From Lathyrus oleraceus (taxonomy: Eukaryota > Streptophyta > Magnoliopsida > Fabales > Fabaceae): a DNA stretch of 64,000 nucleotides. This document shows, one piece after another, positions 49,733 to 61,379 of the stretch. Below the pieces are notes generated by a model that made no database searches, was not told the origin of the DNA, and was given only the letters and a program-made list of their open reading frames with translations. A program made the position numbers and the translations under genes. Position 1 is the first letter of the stretch; the number at the start of each line of letters is the position of its first letter. The stretch covers positions 79,125,609-79,189,608 of the forward strand of contig NC_066585.1 of NCBI RefSeq assembly GCF_024323335.1, written 5' to 3'.

Positions 49733-52078
49733 ATGGATGCTCAACAACAAGCTGTTTACAACTTCTTTCAACAAATGGATTCAAGCGAACAAGCTCCATG
49801 TTCTAGCAACCCAAACCCAACAGTTACTGGTGTAGTCACTACTCCCATCTACAAAGAGCCTCACATTCTTGACCGTGAGCCTCACATCAACCTTGCAACG
49901 CCATTTGAGAAGCTGGAAGTCCTATGTGAATCCTTGGTGGATTTTGACAACATGCGTAGAAATGGCATTGACCTCACAAATGAACTCAGAAATCAAGGTT
50001 GGGAAACTTATTTCAAGCGTTTGTATGGTCCAGTTTATACAAATCTTGTGAAGGAATTATGGAAATTCGCTAATGTTGATGATCACTTCATTGTCTCCTA
50101 TGTTCTGGGAGTCAAGATAGTGATAACTGAGAAGTCCATTGCTGCTCTTCTGGGCATGGAAAAAGATGGAGGCAGAAGAATCTACAACATCAATCCTAGG
50201 GCAAAATACATGTCCCAAGAGATTAACCCAACAATCTTCAAGCAAAATGCAGAAGGCAACCCCTCCAAGAACAAGGAGCTACTTCAGAACCTCCGTGTCT
50301 GGCTGGAGATCATTTTGGGTACAATCCATCATCGCCCAGCGTCAAACTCCTCAGACTACATCAACCCAGACCAAAAGTGCATTCTGTACTGCATCCACAA
50401 GGGTCTGAAGCTCTGCCTTCCAGCACTTCTCTTCAAGTATCTTAGAGACTCTGTGCGAGATACAAGAAATCACATGAAGCCCAGAAACTACACTCCTCTG
50501 GGAAGGCTAATCTCTGACTTTCTGATTGAAAGTCGCCTGGTGGACCACCTGTTAAAGTTCTGACTCATGGAAGACGTAATGATCGACACTGGAAAACCTC
50601 TCAACGCCAAAAATCTGAAGAGCATGGGGATTCTGGATCAGGTCAAATTTAAACCTACTATGGCCACCTCCTGGGAAGCTCTAAAAGATCAGAGGGAGAT
50701 CCCCTATGGACTCTATCTGTTCTCAAAGGAAGACCCCCGAGATGTAATCCTTTTCTATCTGGATAATCTGATGAAAGAAGGAGTGGATATCTCAGACTTT
50801 AACCTAAGCGATCTACCAGATACTACTCCGAACTTCATGAAACATCCACGAGGACCCTCTGAAAAGGCGAGACAAGAGAAGAAGGAAAGGCTAGGAGAAT
50901 CCTCCGGATCAAGACCTCCAGCACCTCTGCATGAGCCTTCTGGTAAGTCTGTCTCTCTTGCTCCCTCTGCACATACACAGCCCATTGCTTCTTCTATCCC
51001 TCAACCAACACCTATCTACACTCACTCAGAAACCCCTCATTCAACCACCAGAACATCTCATCAACCATCCCAGAAATTTAACCTTGCCACCACCACCTTA
51101 CCTCTTTCTGACGCAGAAATGCTGAATGAAACCACCTCCTCATCTTCTTCCCCAAAATCACCTCCCTACTATAATATTTTCACAGATACAAAACACTCTG
51201 ACCCTTCATCTCCCACTTTGGCCCAACTTCACGCTCAGACTCTGGCCTCAAAACAGCCAACACAAACCCAACACCAACCTGACCCTGAAGTCACTTCACC
51301 ACCCGCAGAACAACCAAACCCAACACCATCTGACCTTCAACCTTCTGAACCAATTACCTCTGACACACCCCCACCAAACACATCCGCTGAACCACAAACT
51401 CTTAACCTAAGCCCTCCCACTTCTCCACCTCCACCCTCTGAACCACAAAACACCCTGCCAACCCTAGAAGAAGCAATAGTGTTGTTTGTAGGAGCCTCAG
51501 TTGACAAGGTCAAGTCTCTGACCATCAACTCTGGTATCAGTGATAATCCTTCAGCTGTTAGGACACACTGGAACAAAGTTATTGGCTGGATGACCTCTGA
51601 AGCCTTCAAACTGAAGAGCCTCTCTGAGCAAGTCAAAGACGACTTCATCAGAGATGCTGAGGTAAGACTACAGAAGCGCTTAGCCAGAGAAGCTGAGGAG
51701 CAAGCCAGAAAGGAAGCAGAAGAAAAAGCAAGGCAAGAGGAAATTCAAAGACTTAAGGAAGCTGAAGCCAAAGCTCTAGTTGACGCTGCTGCTGCTGTTG
51801 AAGCTGAAGCAAAAGCTGCTGCTGAGGCTGAAGCTAAAGCCGCTGCTGAAGCTAACGCTCGTCGTGCTGAAGAATCTGCCAGCAGGGTAGAACCAGATGC
51901 TCTGACTCAAGGGGAGTCTTCCACCTTTGTCCCTCTGGTTCTCAAGACTCTTGAAGATCTTCAGAAGGAGCAGAAGGAAGTCCGAGCTAGATTGGATCAA
52001 CAAGATTCAGTCAACGTCAACATTCAGAATCTGCTGACCCAGCTGCTTCAGAGGATGTCTCAACCTCCAAACCCTTAG
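49733..52078 (+). pseudogene. SIRE env-like ORF
   Basis: One frame of about 781 codons from ATG 49733 (MDAQQQAVYNFFQQM), broken by a single TGA (50561-50563). N-terminal part (about residues 40-330): FEKLEVLCESLVDFDNM, LGVKIVITEKSIAALLGME and SDFLIESRLVDH, similar to the plant retrotransposon ORF domain also seen in Athila ORF3. A Pro/Ser/Thr-rich middle (about 345-580) follows. Then comes a strongly charged Ala/Glu/Lys/Arg heptad-like coiled coil (about residues 640-725). No clear signal peptide or transmembrane segment is obvious to me. SIRE elements are known to carry such env-like ORFs; a membrane role is not supported here. Confidence 0.8.
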
Positions 52079-52500
52079 GCACCTAGGATCTTCCTTTGCT
52101 GTTTTGTTTGTTGCTTTTTGATTATGGTTGTTCCTGCTTTCTGCTGTTTGTGCTTGATATCTGAATATATATATTTTTTTTGCCTTCCTTTACTTTTGCC
52201 AAGTCTTTTTGATTCTGACAAAAAGGGGGAGAAATAAAAACAGCTCTGATGAAAACATATCTTAATCCTCTAGTACTCTGCGAACATTTTATTCAATAAA
52301 ATGGTTCTAATCCCCTTTGACTTAGATATTTGCAGAAGAGTATCTAGAAACATCATATCATGGAAGCTCCGGTAAGAACTTCTGAACTCCCAGGCTTATC
52401 TCAGGGGGAGCTCACTTCTATCTGATCTGATAAATTCTTATCTCTAAATGTTTCATCTATAAATTAAAGATTGTTTTGTCATCATCAAAAAGGGGGAGAT
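52079..52500 (+). promoter_or_regulatory. SIRE 3' region with two polypurine tracts
   Basis: CAAAAAGGGGGAGA occurs at 52219-52232 and again as CAAAAAGGGGGAGAT at 52486-52500, the second directly before the LTR. The second is the expected plus-strand primer; the first is an upstream copy. No gene is seen. Confidence 0.75.
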
Positions 52501-53494
52501 TGTAAGAACAAAATTAATTCTACAATAGAATTCTAGGATTTTGATGATAACAAAGGATGAAACCAAAAATGGCACCCTAACGAAATTTCTCTAAGTGTGC
52601 AGGACTCTGAACAGAAACAAAGGAATCTGATCGCTTTATCAGATACAAACTCTGATCAGATACAAAGTACTAGAAGATCAGAAACATCTGAAGAAGAAGT
52701 GCGCTCTAGAAGTTCTGACTCTGAGCAAAACAGGACAGCAGAATACCAGAAGCCCTAAACTTCCACTGGACTCAACTCTGATGATCTAAAAGACCAGTAC
52801 TCTTAGAAGCTCTGACGTAACCTCAACGCAATCTCCGATTGACACAAACTCCGAGATAACAAAGACTCTGATGAAGTTTCTCCAAATCCAGAAAGAGTAA
52901 CGGAAAGAACTTCTTCAAACGGAAAGAAAGTATTTTTGGAAAGAAGTTATTCAGAGAGACAAATTGGTTATGGCAAGAAACATAGAAGTAATGACATTGA
53001 ATGCTCATCAAAGACCAATATTCTATCATCACTCCAACGGTCCTTTCACCACTATATAAAGGACATCATACTTCAGTGAGAAAAACAACAACGCACATGA
53101 AATTCTTTATATTCTCTCTCCTTGTCTTTCACGAGCTGCTGCGCATACGTGAAAGTAATCACTTGCTTATTCTGCTGTAATATTTGCTTACCTTTAGAAG
53201 CACTCTCGATTACAAATCTATTATTGCTAAATTGTTTTTGTTCCTCAAGTGACTCTGCGTAGTCTGTATACTTGGGAGGACTAAGAGATCGCTCTCTTAG
53301 ACATTGGTTGCATTAATCTTTCAAGATTAGTGGATTAAGTCCTTTTTGAAGGCGAAATCACCTTGGCCGGGTGGACTGGAGTAGCTTTGTGTTATAAGCG
53401 AACCAGTATAAAATCCTGTGTGTTCTTTTTTTTTGAAAAAGCCTTTATTTTCCAAAACAATTCAAACCCCCCTTTCTTGTTTTTCTCACCTTCA
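52501..53494 (+). repeat. SIRE copia 3' LTR
   Basis: 994 bp, TGTAAGAACAAAATTA to CTCACCTTCA, followed by the TSD GACAA 53495-53499. Nearly identical to the 5' LTR. Confidence 0.92.
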
Positions 53495-54959
53495 GACAAA
53501 ACCCCATACTCTTATAGCAAGAATCTTCAAAGTAAGGTACTACCCTAGATTGTCTTACTTTGATGTTAACCTTGGTTTTAATCCTAGTTTTGTGTGGAGG
53601 AGTATTTGGAATGCGAAGGAAGTTTTGTCTTTAGGATGTAGGTGGAGTATTGGGGATGGTAGTCACATCATGGTCATGAATGAACCTTGGATTCAGGGTA
53701 AAAGGGAAGGGTGTCTAAGTGGCCCCCATAAACAAGGTGCGTATGATATTAAAGTTAAAGATCTTATGTTGCCTAATGTTAAACAATGGGATATGAGGGT
53801 CATAAGACAGTTGTTTAACTTTGCAGATGCTAAAGAAATCTTACAGATGACACTATTGGAGGATGGTAAGGAGGATAAGATGATTTGGAAAGAAGAACAA
53901 AATGGTTCTTATAGTGTGCGTTCTGGATATAGATTATGGAGGAGTTCGCGTATGAGTAGTGAGAATGGGTGAGGGGAGGAGGATTGAGGTAGTCTCTGGA
54001 ATATCAAAGCTCCACCTAGAGTCAAACATCTTTTGTGGAGAATTTGTAAAAGTTGTTTACCGACTCGTGCTAGGTTCCGACAACATTATGTTTCTTGTCC
54101 GTCTATCTATCAGCTTTGTGAGAATAATCTTGAAGATGATTGGCATCTATTTTTTGGATGTACCGAGATTAACCAGTGTTGGAGGGCAGTAAGTTTGTCC
54201 TTTCTTATAGACATTCGTTTACATTCTTTTCATGATGTTAAGTCTCTTATATTCGATATCTGTAGTAAGGAGGATATGAGAGATGCTGGAAGATTTGCAG
54301 TTATGATAGATGAGATTTGGAATAATAGAAATATCTTATTTGGCATAATGAGTATGAGGAAGCCCCTAAGCTTGGTTGGTTAGCATTTCATAAGTGGCAA
54401 GATTGGTTTTTGGCCCAACAGGTTCAAGATACCGAAAATGCCCAACATTATCCTATGATTTGGAATCCGCCTATGGATGAAGGGTTGAAATGTAGCGTGG
54501 ATGCAACTTTTAACTATCATAGTGGTACTACTAATAGAGGTTGGCGTGTGCGTGATAACCTCAGGAATTTCATTATTGCAGGTGTGGCTTGGGATATTGG
54601 TTCTCTCTCCGTTATTGAAGCTGAAGCCATGCCCTTTAAAGAGGCAATCCTTGAAGCTGTTGAATTGCACTTATAAAATGTTATTTTCGAAAGCGACTCC
54701 TAAAGAGTAGTCCAAGCCATTCATTCCAATCATAACGGGGGATCCGAGTTTAATTTTATTATTACTTCAATTAAAGCTTTGTTACATGATTCTCCTAACT
54801 TCGAGGTGAAGTTTATTAAGCGCCAAGTGAATTCGGTTGCCCATTCCTTTGAAGGGCGACCAACTCTTAGTCTAGGCGTAATCGATTTAACTTGATTCCT
54901 CCTTGCATTGAACAAATTTTGATTAATGAATTGCCCTCTATTGTTTTGATAAAAAAAAA
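53495..54959 (+). pseudogene. L1-type LINE ORF2, 3' part (RT end, zf-RVT, RNase H) and poly(A)
   Basis: Continues the LINE reading interrupted at 18898. It contains FNPSFVWRSIW, LGCRWSIGDGSHI and NEPWIQG, then a zf-RVT-like segment (LLWRICKSCLPTRARF, DDWHLFFGCTE). An RNase H-like end follows with CSVDATFNYH and IEAEAMPFKEAI, then VKFIKRQVNSVAHSF. Frames are broken by stops and indels (for example after 53970). The copy ends with an A-run at 54951-54959, the expected LINE tail. I did not find a clear target duplication for the LINE. Confidence 0.85.
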
Positions 54960-55512
54960 TAGAGATCTTGTTTCATAAAAAACTCTAAATTATTTATTTT
55001 ATTTAAAATTTGAATGAAAGTGATTTGATAGGTTAAATAACAGTGTCATTCAAATAAATCGATGATAATCACCTTTTTTTCTTCTTAACTTTTATAACAA
55101 TATATTATTTCTTTAATCATTTCACGTGTATTAATTTTTACATAAGCATAAAGAAACTTACTTTTATAACTATTATGATTTATTAAAATAACATATAACA
55201 TATCTATTACATTATTTTCAATATAACATATCTATTAAAATATTTGGGAAAATGATATTTTTTTAAATATTAAAGAATAAAAGGATTAACTTTAACGGGA
55301 GAAAATTCACTATTTTTAGAAATTTATTTTAAATTGTCATAATAATATTTATTTGTCATTGATAATATAATAAACCATATGAGACAAATATATTTATATA
55401 TGGGGAAAACTTTATAAACGGAAAAATTTAAATACCTTTATAATGAACTTTACTTTATATATATGAAAAAGTGTAAAGTTATAAATCGAAAAAGAAATAT
55501 ATTTTTTACTAT

Positions 55513-55800
55513 AAATATTTTTATAAACGAAAAAAATATATTGTTTGATACAAATATGTTTATAAATGGTAAAAATCCTATTGTTAATACAATTATTTTT
55601 ATAATCGAGAATAAGTTATAAATATTTTTATTAACGAAAAAAATCTATAATTTATATAATTTTTTTTTATAAACAGAAATAAATTATAAATATTTTTATA
55701 AATAAGAAAAATCTATTGTTGATACAATTATTTTTATACACAGTAATAAATTACAAATATTTTTATACACGAGAAAGATTCTATTATTCATACAATGATT
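55513..55800. repeat. Degenerate AT-rich minisatellite
   Basis: Unit starts with AAATATTTTTATAAACGA-like text at 55513, 55620, 55689 and 55755, spaced 107, 69 and 66 bp. Each is followed by AAAATCTATTGTTGATACAA-like text. The longer first spacing contains an extra partial unit. Similar, weaker units may extend back to about 55390. Confidence 0.6.
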
Positions 55801-56000
55801 TAATAATTTTTACATTTTATTTTAGCATTCTTTATATTTATACTACAATATAATTTCCGATCTAATATAGTTACTTCATATTAGCAATATTGACAAATTC
55901 AATAATATACAACGGTTTATATTTAAATTTAATTTTGAAAATCTAATTTTGTAAATTTACATGTCTCAGTAATCTTCTCAAACTTTTTTTTTACATTCTA

Positions 56001-56002
<2 letters not shown>

Positions 56003-56061
<59 letters not shown>
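56003..56061. repeat. (AT)n microsatellite
   Basis: About 28 AT dinucleotides, 340 bp upstream of the CH-domain gene's start codon. Confidence 0.95.
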
Positions 56062-56064
<3 letters not shown>

Positions 56065-56397
56065 CGATATTTATTACATAGTTAGAAAAGTATTAAAAAC
56101 ACGATATCGGTGATGCTGACCCATCCATCTATAGAAATGAACGAACATAAAGAATTGTTAATAAGTTTAACATCATTAATTCATACCCACACACTCTTTT
56201 TCTTACTTTTTTTTTTCCTATTCTTTTCTACTCTTACAAATTTACCAATACAACACAAAACAGAGCCAGAATCTCCGCAGTGTCTTATGTAACTCACTCC
56301 ACCACACTTTTTGTCCAACCCACAAAATTATAACATGTTCTAGTACTCCGTATATGCTTTTAAGGTTGTCACTCTTTCTTTGGAAAAAAACTCAGCA

Positions 56398-59300
56398 ATG
56401 GTTTGTCAAGAAGAATCTTCATCCACGATTGACCTTCCTACTCATTCATCCTCCTTTGCTGAATCCAGCTTCCGTGAACTCGACGATGCATTCTTGCAGG
56501 TTTAATCATCATCATCACTCTCTTCATTTTCACTCTTGTTTCTTCTTCATATTTTTCATCAAGTGGATTTTCTTTGAATTGCTTCTATTTATTATTACAG
56601 ACTCAAACCAGAATATGGCTAGGAGAAGTTTTGCAGATAAGATTGGATGATCAACTCGTTACATCAGAATTACTTGCTGATGGAGAATTGCTGTAACTAT
56701 CTTCTTTTTTTATACTTTTTATAGACACATATGCTTATGTTTGTTTTGCATAATTAATTTCATTCATTGGTGTTTAGGTTTCAAGTATCAAAAGTAATAT
56801 GGAAATTGCTGTTGGAAAAGCATAAGCTTAGGCACATAAAAGCATACAAAAATCATCCATTTTCTTCTAAGAGAAACAGTGGCATCTATAGGCCTTATTC
56901 AAATGTTGATTCATTTCTCAAGGTAGATTATTTGATGCTAACACATGTTTTGAATAGTTTTATCAAATGTTAATTATAGCATATCTAAGTAATTATAGTA
57001 TCTTTTGCTGTATAGATCTGTAAAATCTTGGGATTGATTGGGATTGATCTCTTCACTCCGTCCGATGTAGTTGAGAGAAAAAATACTCGAAGAGTTTGTA
57101 TGTGTGTACGATCATTCTCGAAAAAAGCTAGGTCTGTGAGTATAAATGTAAGTAAGTTTCATGATATTTCTCATAATCTTTATATTTTATTCTGTATTTT
57201 TGTGCTAATGTGAAAGATGTGGTGACAGGTTCCTGATTTTGATATTGTGACATGTATGGTAGCGATGCCGAAAGATATGGTTGGATGCATCCGTAGAAGC
57301 ATAGAGCTGTCTCAGAGCATCAATGTAGATTCTTCTGGCCAACAGTTACAGAAGCCTGCTAGTCGAAAATCTAGTCAGGTTTGTAGGCTTCTTTGTAAAT
57401 GTTATCTGTGCTTTGTGCATGTTTCTACCAAATCATTTTGCTACTTTTATAGATCGAGAATTGTGCTTTTGTAGGGTTACTCGGTTGCGAGCTGCAATAG
57501 GGATTACGTGACCTGTTCAGACCCTGCTAATGACACAGGAAGCATGTGTCTGTTTCATGAAGTACACGCTGACGATTTATACGATTACAAGTCGGAGATA
57601 AGCTACAATATACCATCTGTAATGGGTGAAAGTGATTTTGTGTTCGGAGATTTAGATCAATTGGATACACGAAATCAACCGAGAAATGAGATTTTGAATG
57701 ATGAGTTTGAATTGTTATCGTCGATGGAATCATTAGAATATCATTGCTCTGACAATGTAGAACAAGAATACGATTGCAATCTGATTTGGGTGTCATCTTC
57801 TTGTGGAGATCAAAACGTCGACGTAATTGGTATGAAATCTCATTTTGATACTAGAGTAGAGCAAGTTCAAGAGAGTAGGATCATAGACTACGATTACTTT
57901 GAGCATGATTTGTTTAGAAATAACGCTTCTGTCACCGGGACTCCTACAAATGACAGAACTTCAGTTATGGATGCTACATTATTTGCAAAAACTAAAAAGG
58001 ACTCTGATATGATTGGTGAAATAAATAGTTTAAACACAACTCCGCAGACGGTTGAAATAGGTAGATGTTTTGATATTTCTGATAATACGGAGGTTCTGCA
58101 AGTAGCTGGCGTAAACTGTTTGGCTAGGGAACCACTGAATTCGGGAGATTTATTTGACGCGGAGAATAATGATCAGAAAATTGAGTCCTTTGGATTATAC
58201 AATGACAATAATGATCATTGGGACAAGATAAAAGAATATGAAGCTCAAGACATAATGAAATGCAATGAATTGGCATACGAGATTGCTTCTTGTGCAAGAA
58301 ATTCATATTCTGTAAATAGATTTGAGGAAATCGAGCATTCATTATATTCTCCTGATTGGTACTTCTGCAATACTAATTCTTCAGAGAGAGTTGTACATCG
58401 TAGCAATGGCATTAGCTCAACTCTACGGAAAAAGTATCTAGCAGATGAAGTCGTGGAGTCACAAGTTGATTCGAGGTGCTCGGATAACGCTAGTTGCGAC
58501 TATTTGCCTGAATTTTGTAAATGGGATCAGAAAGGAAAAAATGCTACAGCATCAAATAGAATGAAAGATAGCCTAAGTTTATCATATTTTTTGGAAGATG
58601 TCTCTCAAAAAGAAACTTCAGCACCTAACAGACAAAAGGATTCTGAAGTTTTGATGTCCAAAATTATGTTGCCTTGCGTGCCAAGCAAGGAAGATATAGT
58701 TAGTGCGGCCGCTATTAATTTAGACAGTGATGGTAAACTAAACAATGGTTTTTTGGATCTTGCATCTAGTCCTCTAGGTGTAGATAAATGTGAAAAAGGT
58801 CCAACTCAAGATGGAGAGACTAACGATTCTTGTGAAAAAGATGTCGCAACAGATCAAAGCTCAAAACTTGAATGCAACGAGGCTCATCAAGCATCTCAAT
58901 ACGACACGGATCATGTTTACCCTCCAGAACATTCTCGGGTGCGTATGGAAGTAAGTGTATAATTTTGATCCTTGATCAGGCATGGTTATGTTGATTCATT
59001 TCCGTATGCAAATTGAATCTGTCATGCAATTTTGTTAAGCAGGAAGAAGTAAAACCAGAAGAAGACAGAATAGAAATACCAAAATCAAAATCCCAAAAGA
59101 AACTACTGCTAAGATCAGTCTTAGGTGGTGCCACTGCTGTTGGTTTGTTATTCATGTTTCTCAACCTAAGGTTTGTGCTCATTTTTCAGGCTGCCAATGC
59201 TGATTCTATTAGTCCTTACACCATTGACTTGACCTTATCTTTGGTTTTGCAGGAAGAATGGTGGAGAAAAAGATGCACAACCAAATAAGACATCTAGTCA

Positions 59301-59400
59301 TAAAAACAAAGAGAAAATTCACAAACACTCAACCAAGAAAGTAAATAGGATGAGTACAACAAAAGAGGTTTATCCGGCTGAAAAACTCGAGTTAAAATGA
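56398..59400 (+). CDS. Calponin-homology (CH) domain protein with C-terminal membrane segment, 8 exons
   Basis: My exon model is 56398-56499, 56601-56692, 56778-56922, 57016-57147, 57229-57378, 57475-58950, 59043-59170 and 59253-59400. All introns are GT-AG, phases match, and it gives 2373 bp including TGA (790 residues). Residues about 35-155 resemble a CH domain: IWLGEVLQIRLDD, LLADGELLFQVSKVIW, YSNVDSFLKICKILG, DLFTPSDVVERKNTRRVC. A conserved DFDIVTCMVAMPKDMVG block follows. The large sixth exon (492 codons) is acidic and low in recognisable domains. Residues about 720-741 (LLLRSVLGGATAVGLLFMFL) form a likely membrane helix, followed by a Lys-rich tail of about 48 residues. CH domains often bind actin or microtubules; tail anchoring to a membrane is inference. 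The sequence shows no internal stop and looks functional. Confidence 0.82.
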
Positions 59401-60504
59401 TTTTTTTTGGTTAAGCAGTTTAGTGGCTAAAATCCATCTTATTAAAGATGAAAAAATGGAATGTCACGGGTTCAAATGCACGTCTGCATTCATATTCCTA
59501 TACAACTATCAACTCAACTGTCTTATTACACATGTTTTAGTATAATAAAAACATTGAATCTAAGTTGAAAATTTTAAATAGGTCTAAAAATCTCCCTAAA
59601 TTTATTTATGCTTCAAGGTCATTTGATTTTTGATTAGCCGATTGATTTGGGCAGCTGTATTTTTTTTTTTTATATTTAAATGATTCTTTGTACGAGAATA
59701 CTGAACTTGTTTGTTATATAAAAAAAATTATATTTTTAAAAATATATTATTTTGTGAATTTATTTTTGTAAATTAAAATAATCATTTTGTTATTCTATAG
59801 ATTAGATATTTACTATTAAAAATTTTAAATAATAAAAGTTATACATTTTTATATACGCTTAGGGACAAAAATTATTTTTATAATTTACATATTTTTCTTT
59901 AATTATTTTTAAAATTTTCAAATGACTTTTTTTAATGGTAATCTAAATTATAATCTAACTAATTCAATATATTTATTTATTTGTTATTATTAACTTAATT
60001 TAACTATTTTTTTTCAATTCAAATTAAAAAAATATTCATAAAACTTTCAATTAAAATTCATCGTTAATTTTACATGACAGTCACGCCACACTGCACAACA
60101 TCAAGAAGCCATTTGAATAAAATATGAAAACAAGATAAACAAAATGCAAATCCATTTTGTAGAATGGTTAGCATTCTCAAATTCAAGCACGAATGAGATA
60201 GAGATTGTTTGAGTCATAAAACAATAGAGCCTAAAAAAAACTTGAAATCAAATCACGAAAACTTAACTAAAAGTTGTATATATTTATCATTCTTGTAGTT
60301 CTTCAATAGTTAATGATTAGAAATTTCTCTCCTCCCTTAGTTTCATATTTTTCAACCCCTAATTTGATTGCTCTCTTCTCGATGTTCATTACCTTATGCA
60401 TCAAGAAATTCCAATAAATTAATATCAAAAACACCAATTTAATCTAAACTTTCATCCGTGGAAAATAGAAGTATAACTAATGCCCAACAAATTTATCGGT
60501 GTTT
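59401..60504. other. AT-rich intergenic DNA downstream of the CH-domain gene
   Basis: No gene is seen. A possible AATAAA polyadenylation signal for the upstream gene lies at 59544-59549. The rest is AT-rich with poly-T and poly-A runs. Confidence 0.55.
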
Positions 60505-60655
60505 AAAGGAGTACATTAAGATAGGTGTTGTGAAGGTCATATTCCGATTTCAAGATGTTCTTGAAATCGTGAATAATGGCTTGCCTGCATAGGAAGCCAA
60601 TGTAACTAATGTATGGAAGATTGTTCATTGTGAACATGTGACTTTATACACAAGA
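60505..60655 (+). pseudogene. Degraded copia gag scrap
   Basis: One frame near 60515-60645 reads VIFRFQDVLEIVNNGLPA, a stop, then EANVTNVWKIVHCE. This resembles the DUF4219/UBN2-type Gag N-terminal region of legume copia elements (recalled pattern of RFQDVLEIV...GLP). No further domains or LTRs could be joined to it. Confidence 0.4.
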
Positions 60656-61379
60656 GAGGGTAAATTGTGGAAGTTTGAAAATAGTTGATTTTTTAAAACA
60701 AAAATATTTTTGAAATCAGAGTTTGAAAATATTTTATCAATTTTTTTTTAATAAGCAACATAAATTCAAAGTAAATAAATTTAGTGGAAAATAAAAGAGA
60801 TAAGAGAAGAGAGAACAACATCAAAAGTGGTTCAGTCTAAAAAGGTGGTCTGTTTTTCTCCTCAAAAATTGATCTTTGGGAGTATCCTTGCTTGAGAATT
60901 TTTAAAAGGTTAAGCTCACGAACCCCCTTATAAAAGGAAATGAAGTTTCAGGTTAACTTTCAACCAAACAACGAACAGAAGCTTGAAGTGGTTAGTATCC
61001 AAACTAAACAATGAATAAACCTTCAAGCAGTTAGTCTCTAAGCCAAACAAAGATTTTGCACAGGTTGATCTCGAACCAAGATGGAATTTTAAGTTGGCTA
61101 TCCTCTGATTATTCAACCCAACTGTGGTTGATCCCTAATGCCAAGAAAAAGAAATTGTGAAATTACGATTGAGTGTGAATAAAAGAAGCTAATTGAAGTA
61201 AGTCAGGTGCATCCTCAAAAGGTCGACCTTCCTAAAAGTTAGTTTGCTTATGTGTTGCGAATAAGTCGAAAGATAATAGTAATAAATCATTGGTTCAACC
61301 TTACATGTATGTGGTGATTATCATTATATCTATTGCCTTAAATTGGTTGTTCTGGATGTTTGAAAATAAAATAAAATTG
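60656..61379. other. Intergenic DNA, no gene recognised
   Basis: AT-rich sequence with several imperfect repeats of an AACCAAACAA/GTTAGT(A/C)TC-type phrase between 60955 and 61100. Nothing coding is supported. Confidence 0.5.

Larger units (their letters stand above)
18899..53494 (+). mobile_element. SIRE/Maximus-type Ty1/copia element, with a nested chromovirus array
   Basis: The LTRs are 18899-19895 and 52501-53494. GACAA flanks both ends (18894-18898 and 53495-53499), a perfect 5-bp TSD. Removing the array at 21469-45946 and one GTCAG leaves about 10.1 kb of element. Order is gag, protease, integrase, RT, RNase H, then a long env-like ORF and purine tracts, the arrangement known for the SIRE/Maximus lineage (integrase before RT marks copia). 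All frames carry stops, so this copy is dead. Confidence 0.9.
54960..56397. other. AT-rich intergenic DNA and upstream region of the CH-domain gene
   Basis: No gene is visible. The stretch is strongly AT-rich, with a degenerate minisatellite (55513-55800) and an AT microsatellite (about 56003-56061). The promoter of the downstream gene should lie in the last several hundred bases, but I could not pick out a convincing TATA box. Confidence 0.6.

Noticed and set aside
57028..57474. Two short independent genes at 57028-57213 and 57247-57474
   Set aside because: They are exons 4 and 5 of the CH-domain gene read into their introns; splice sites and phases fit the longer gene.
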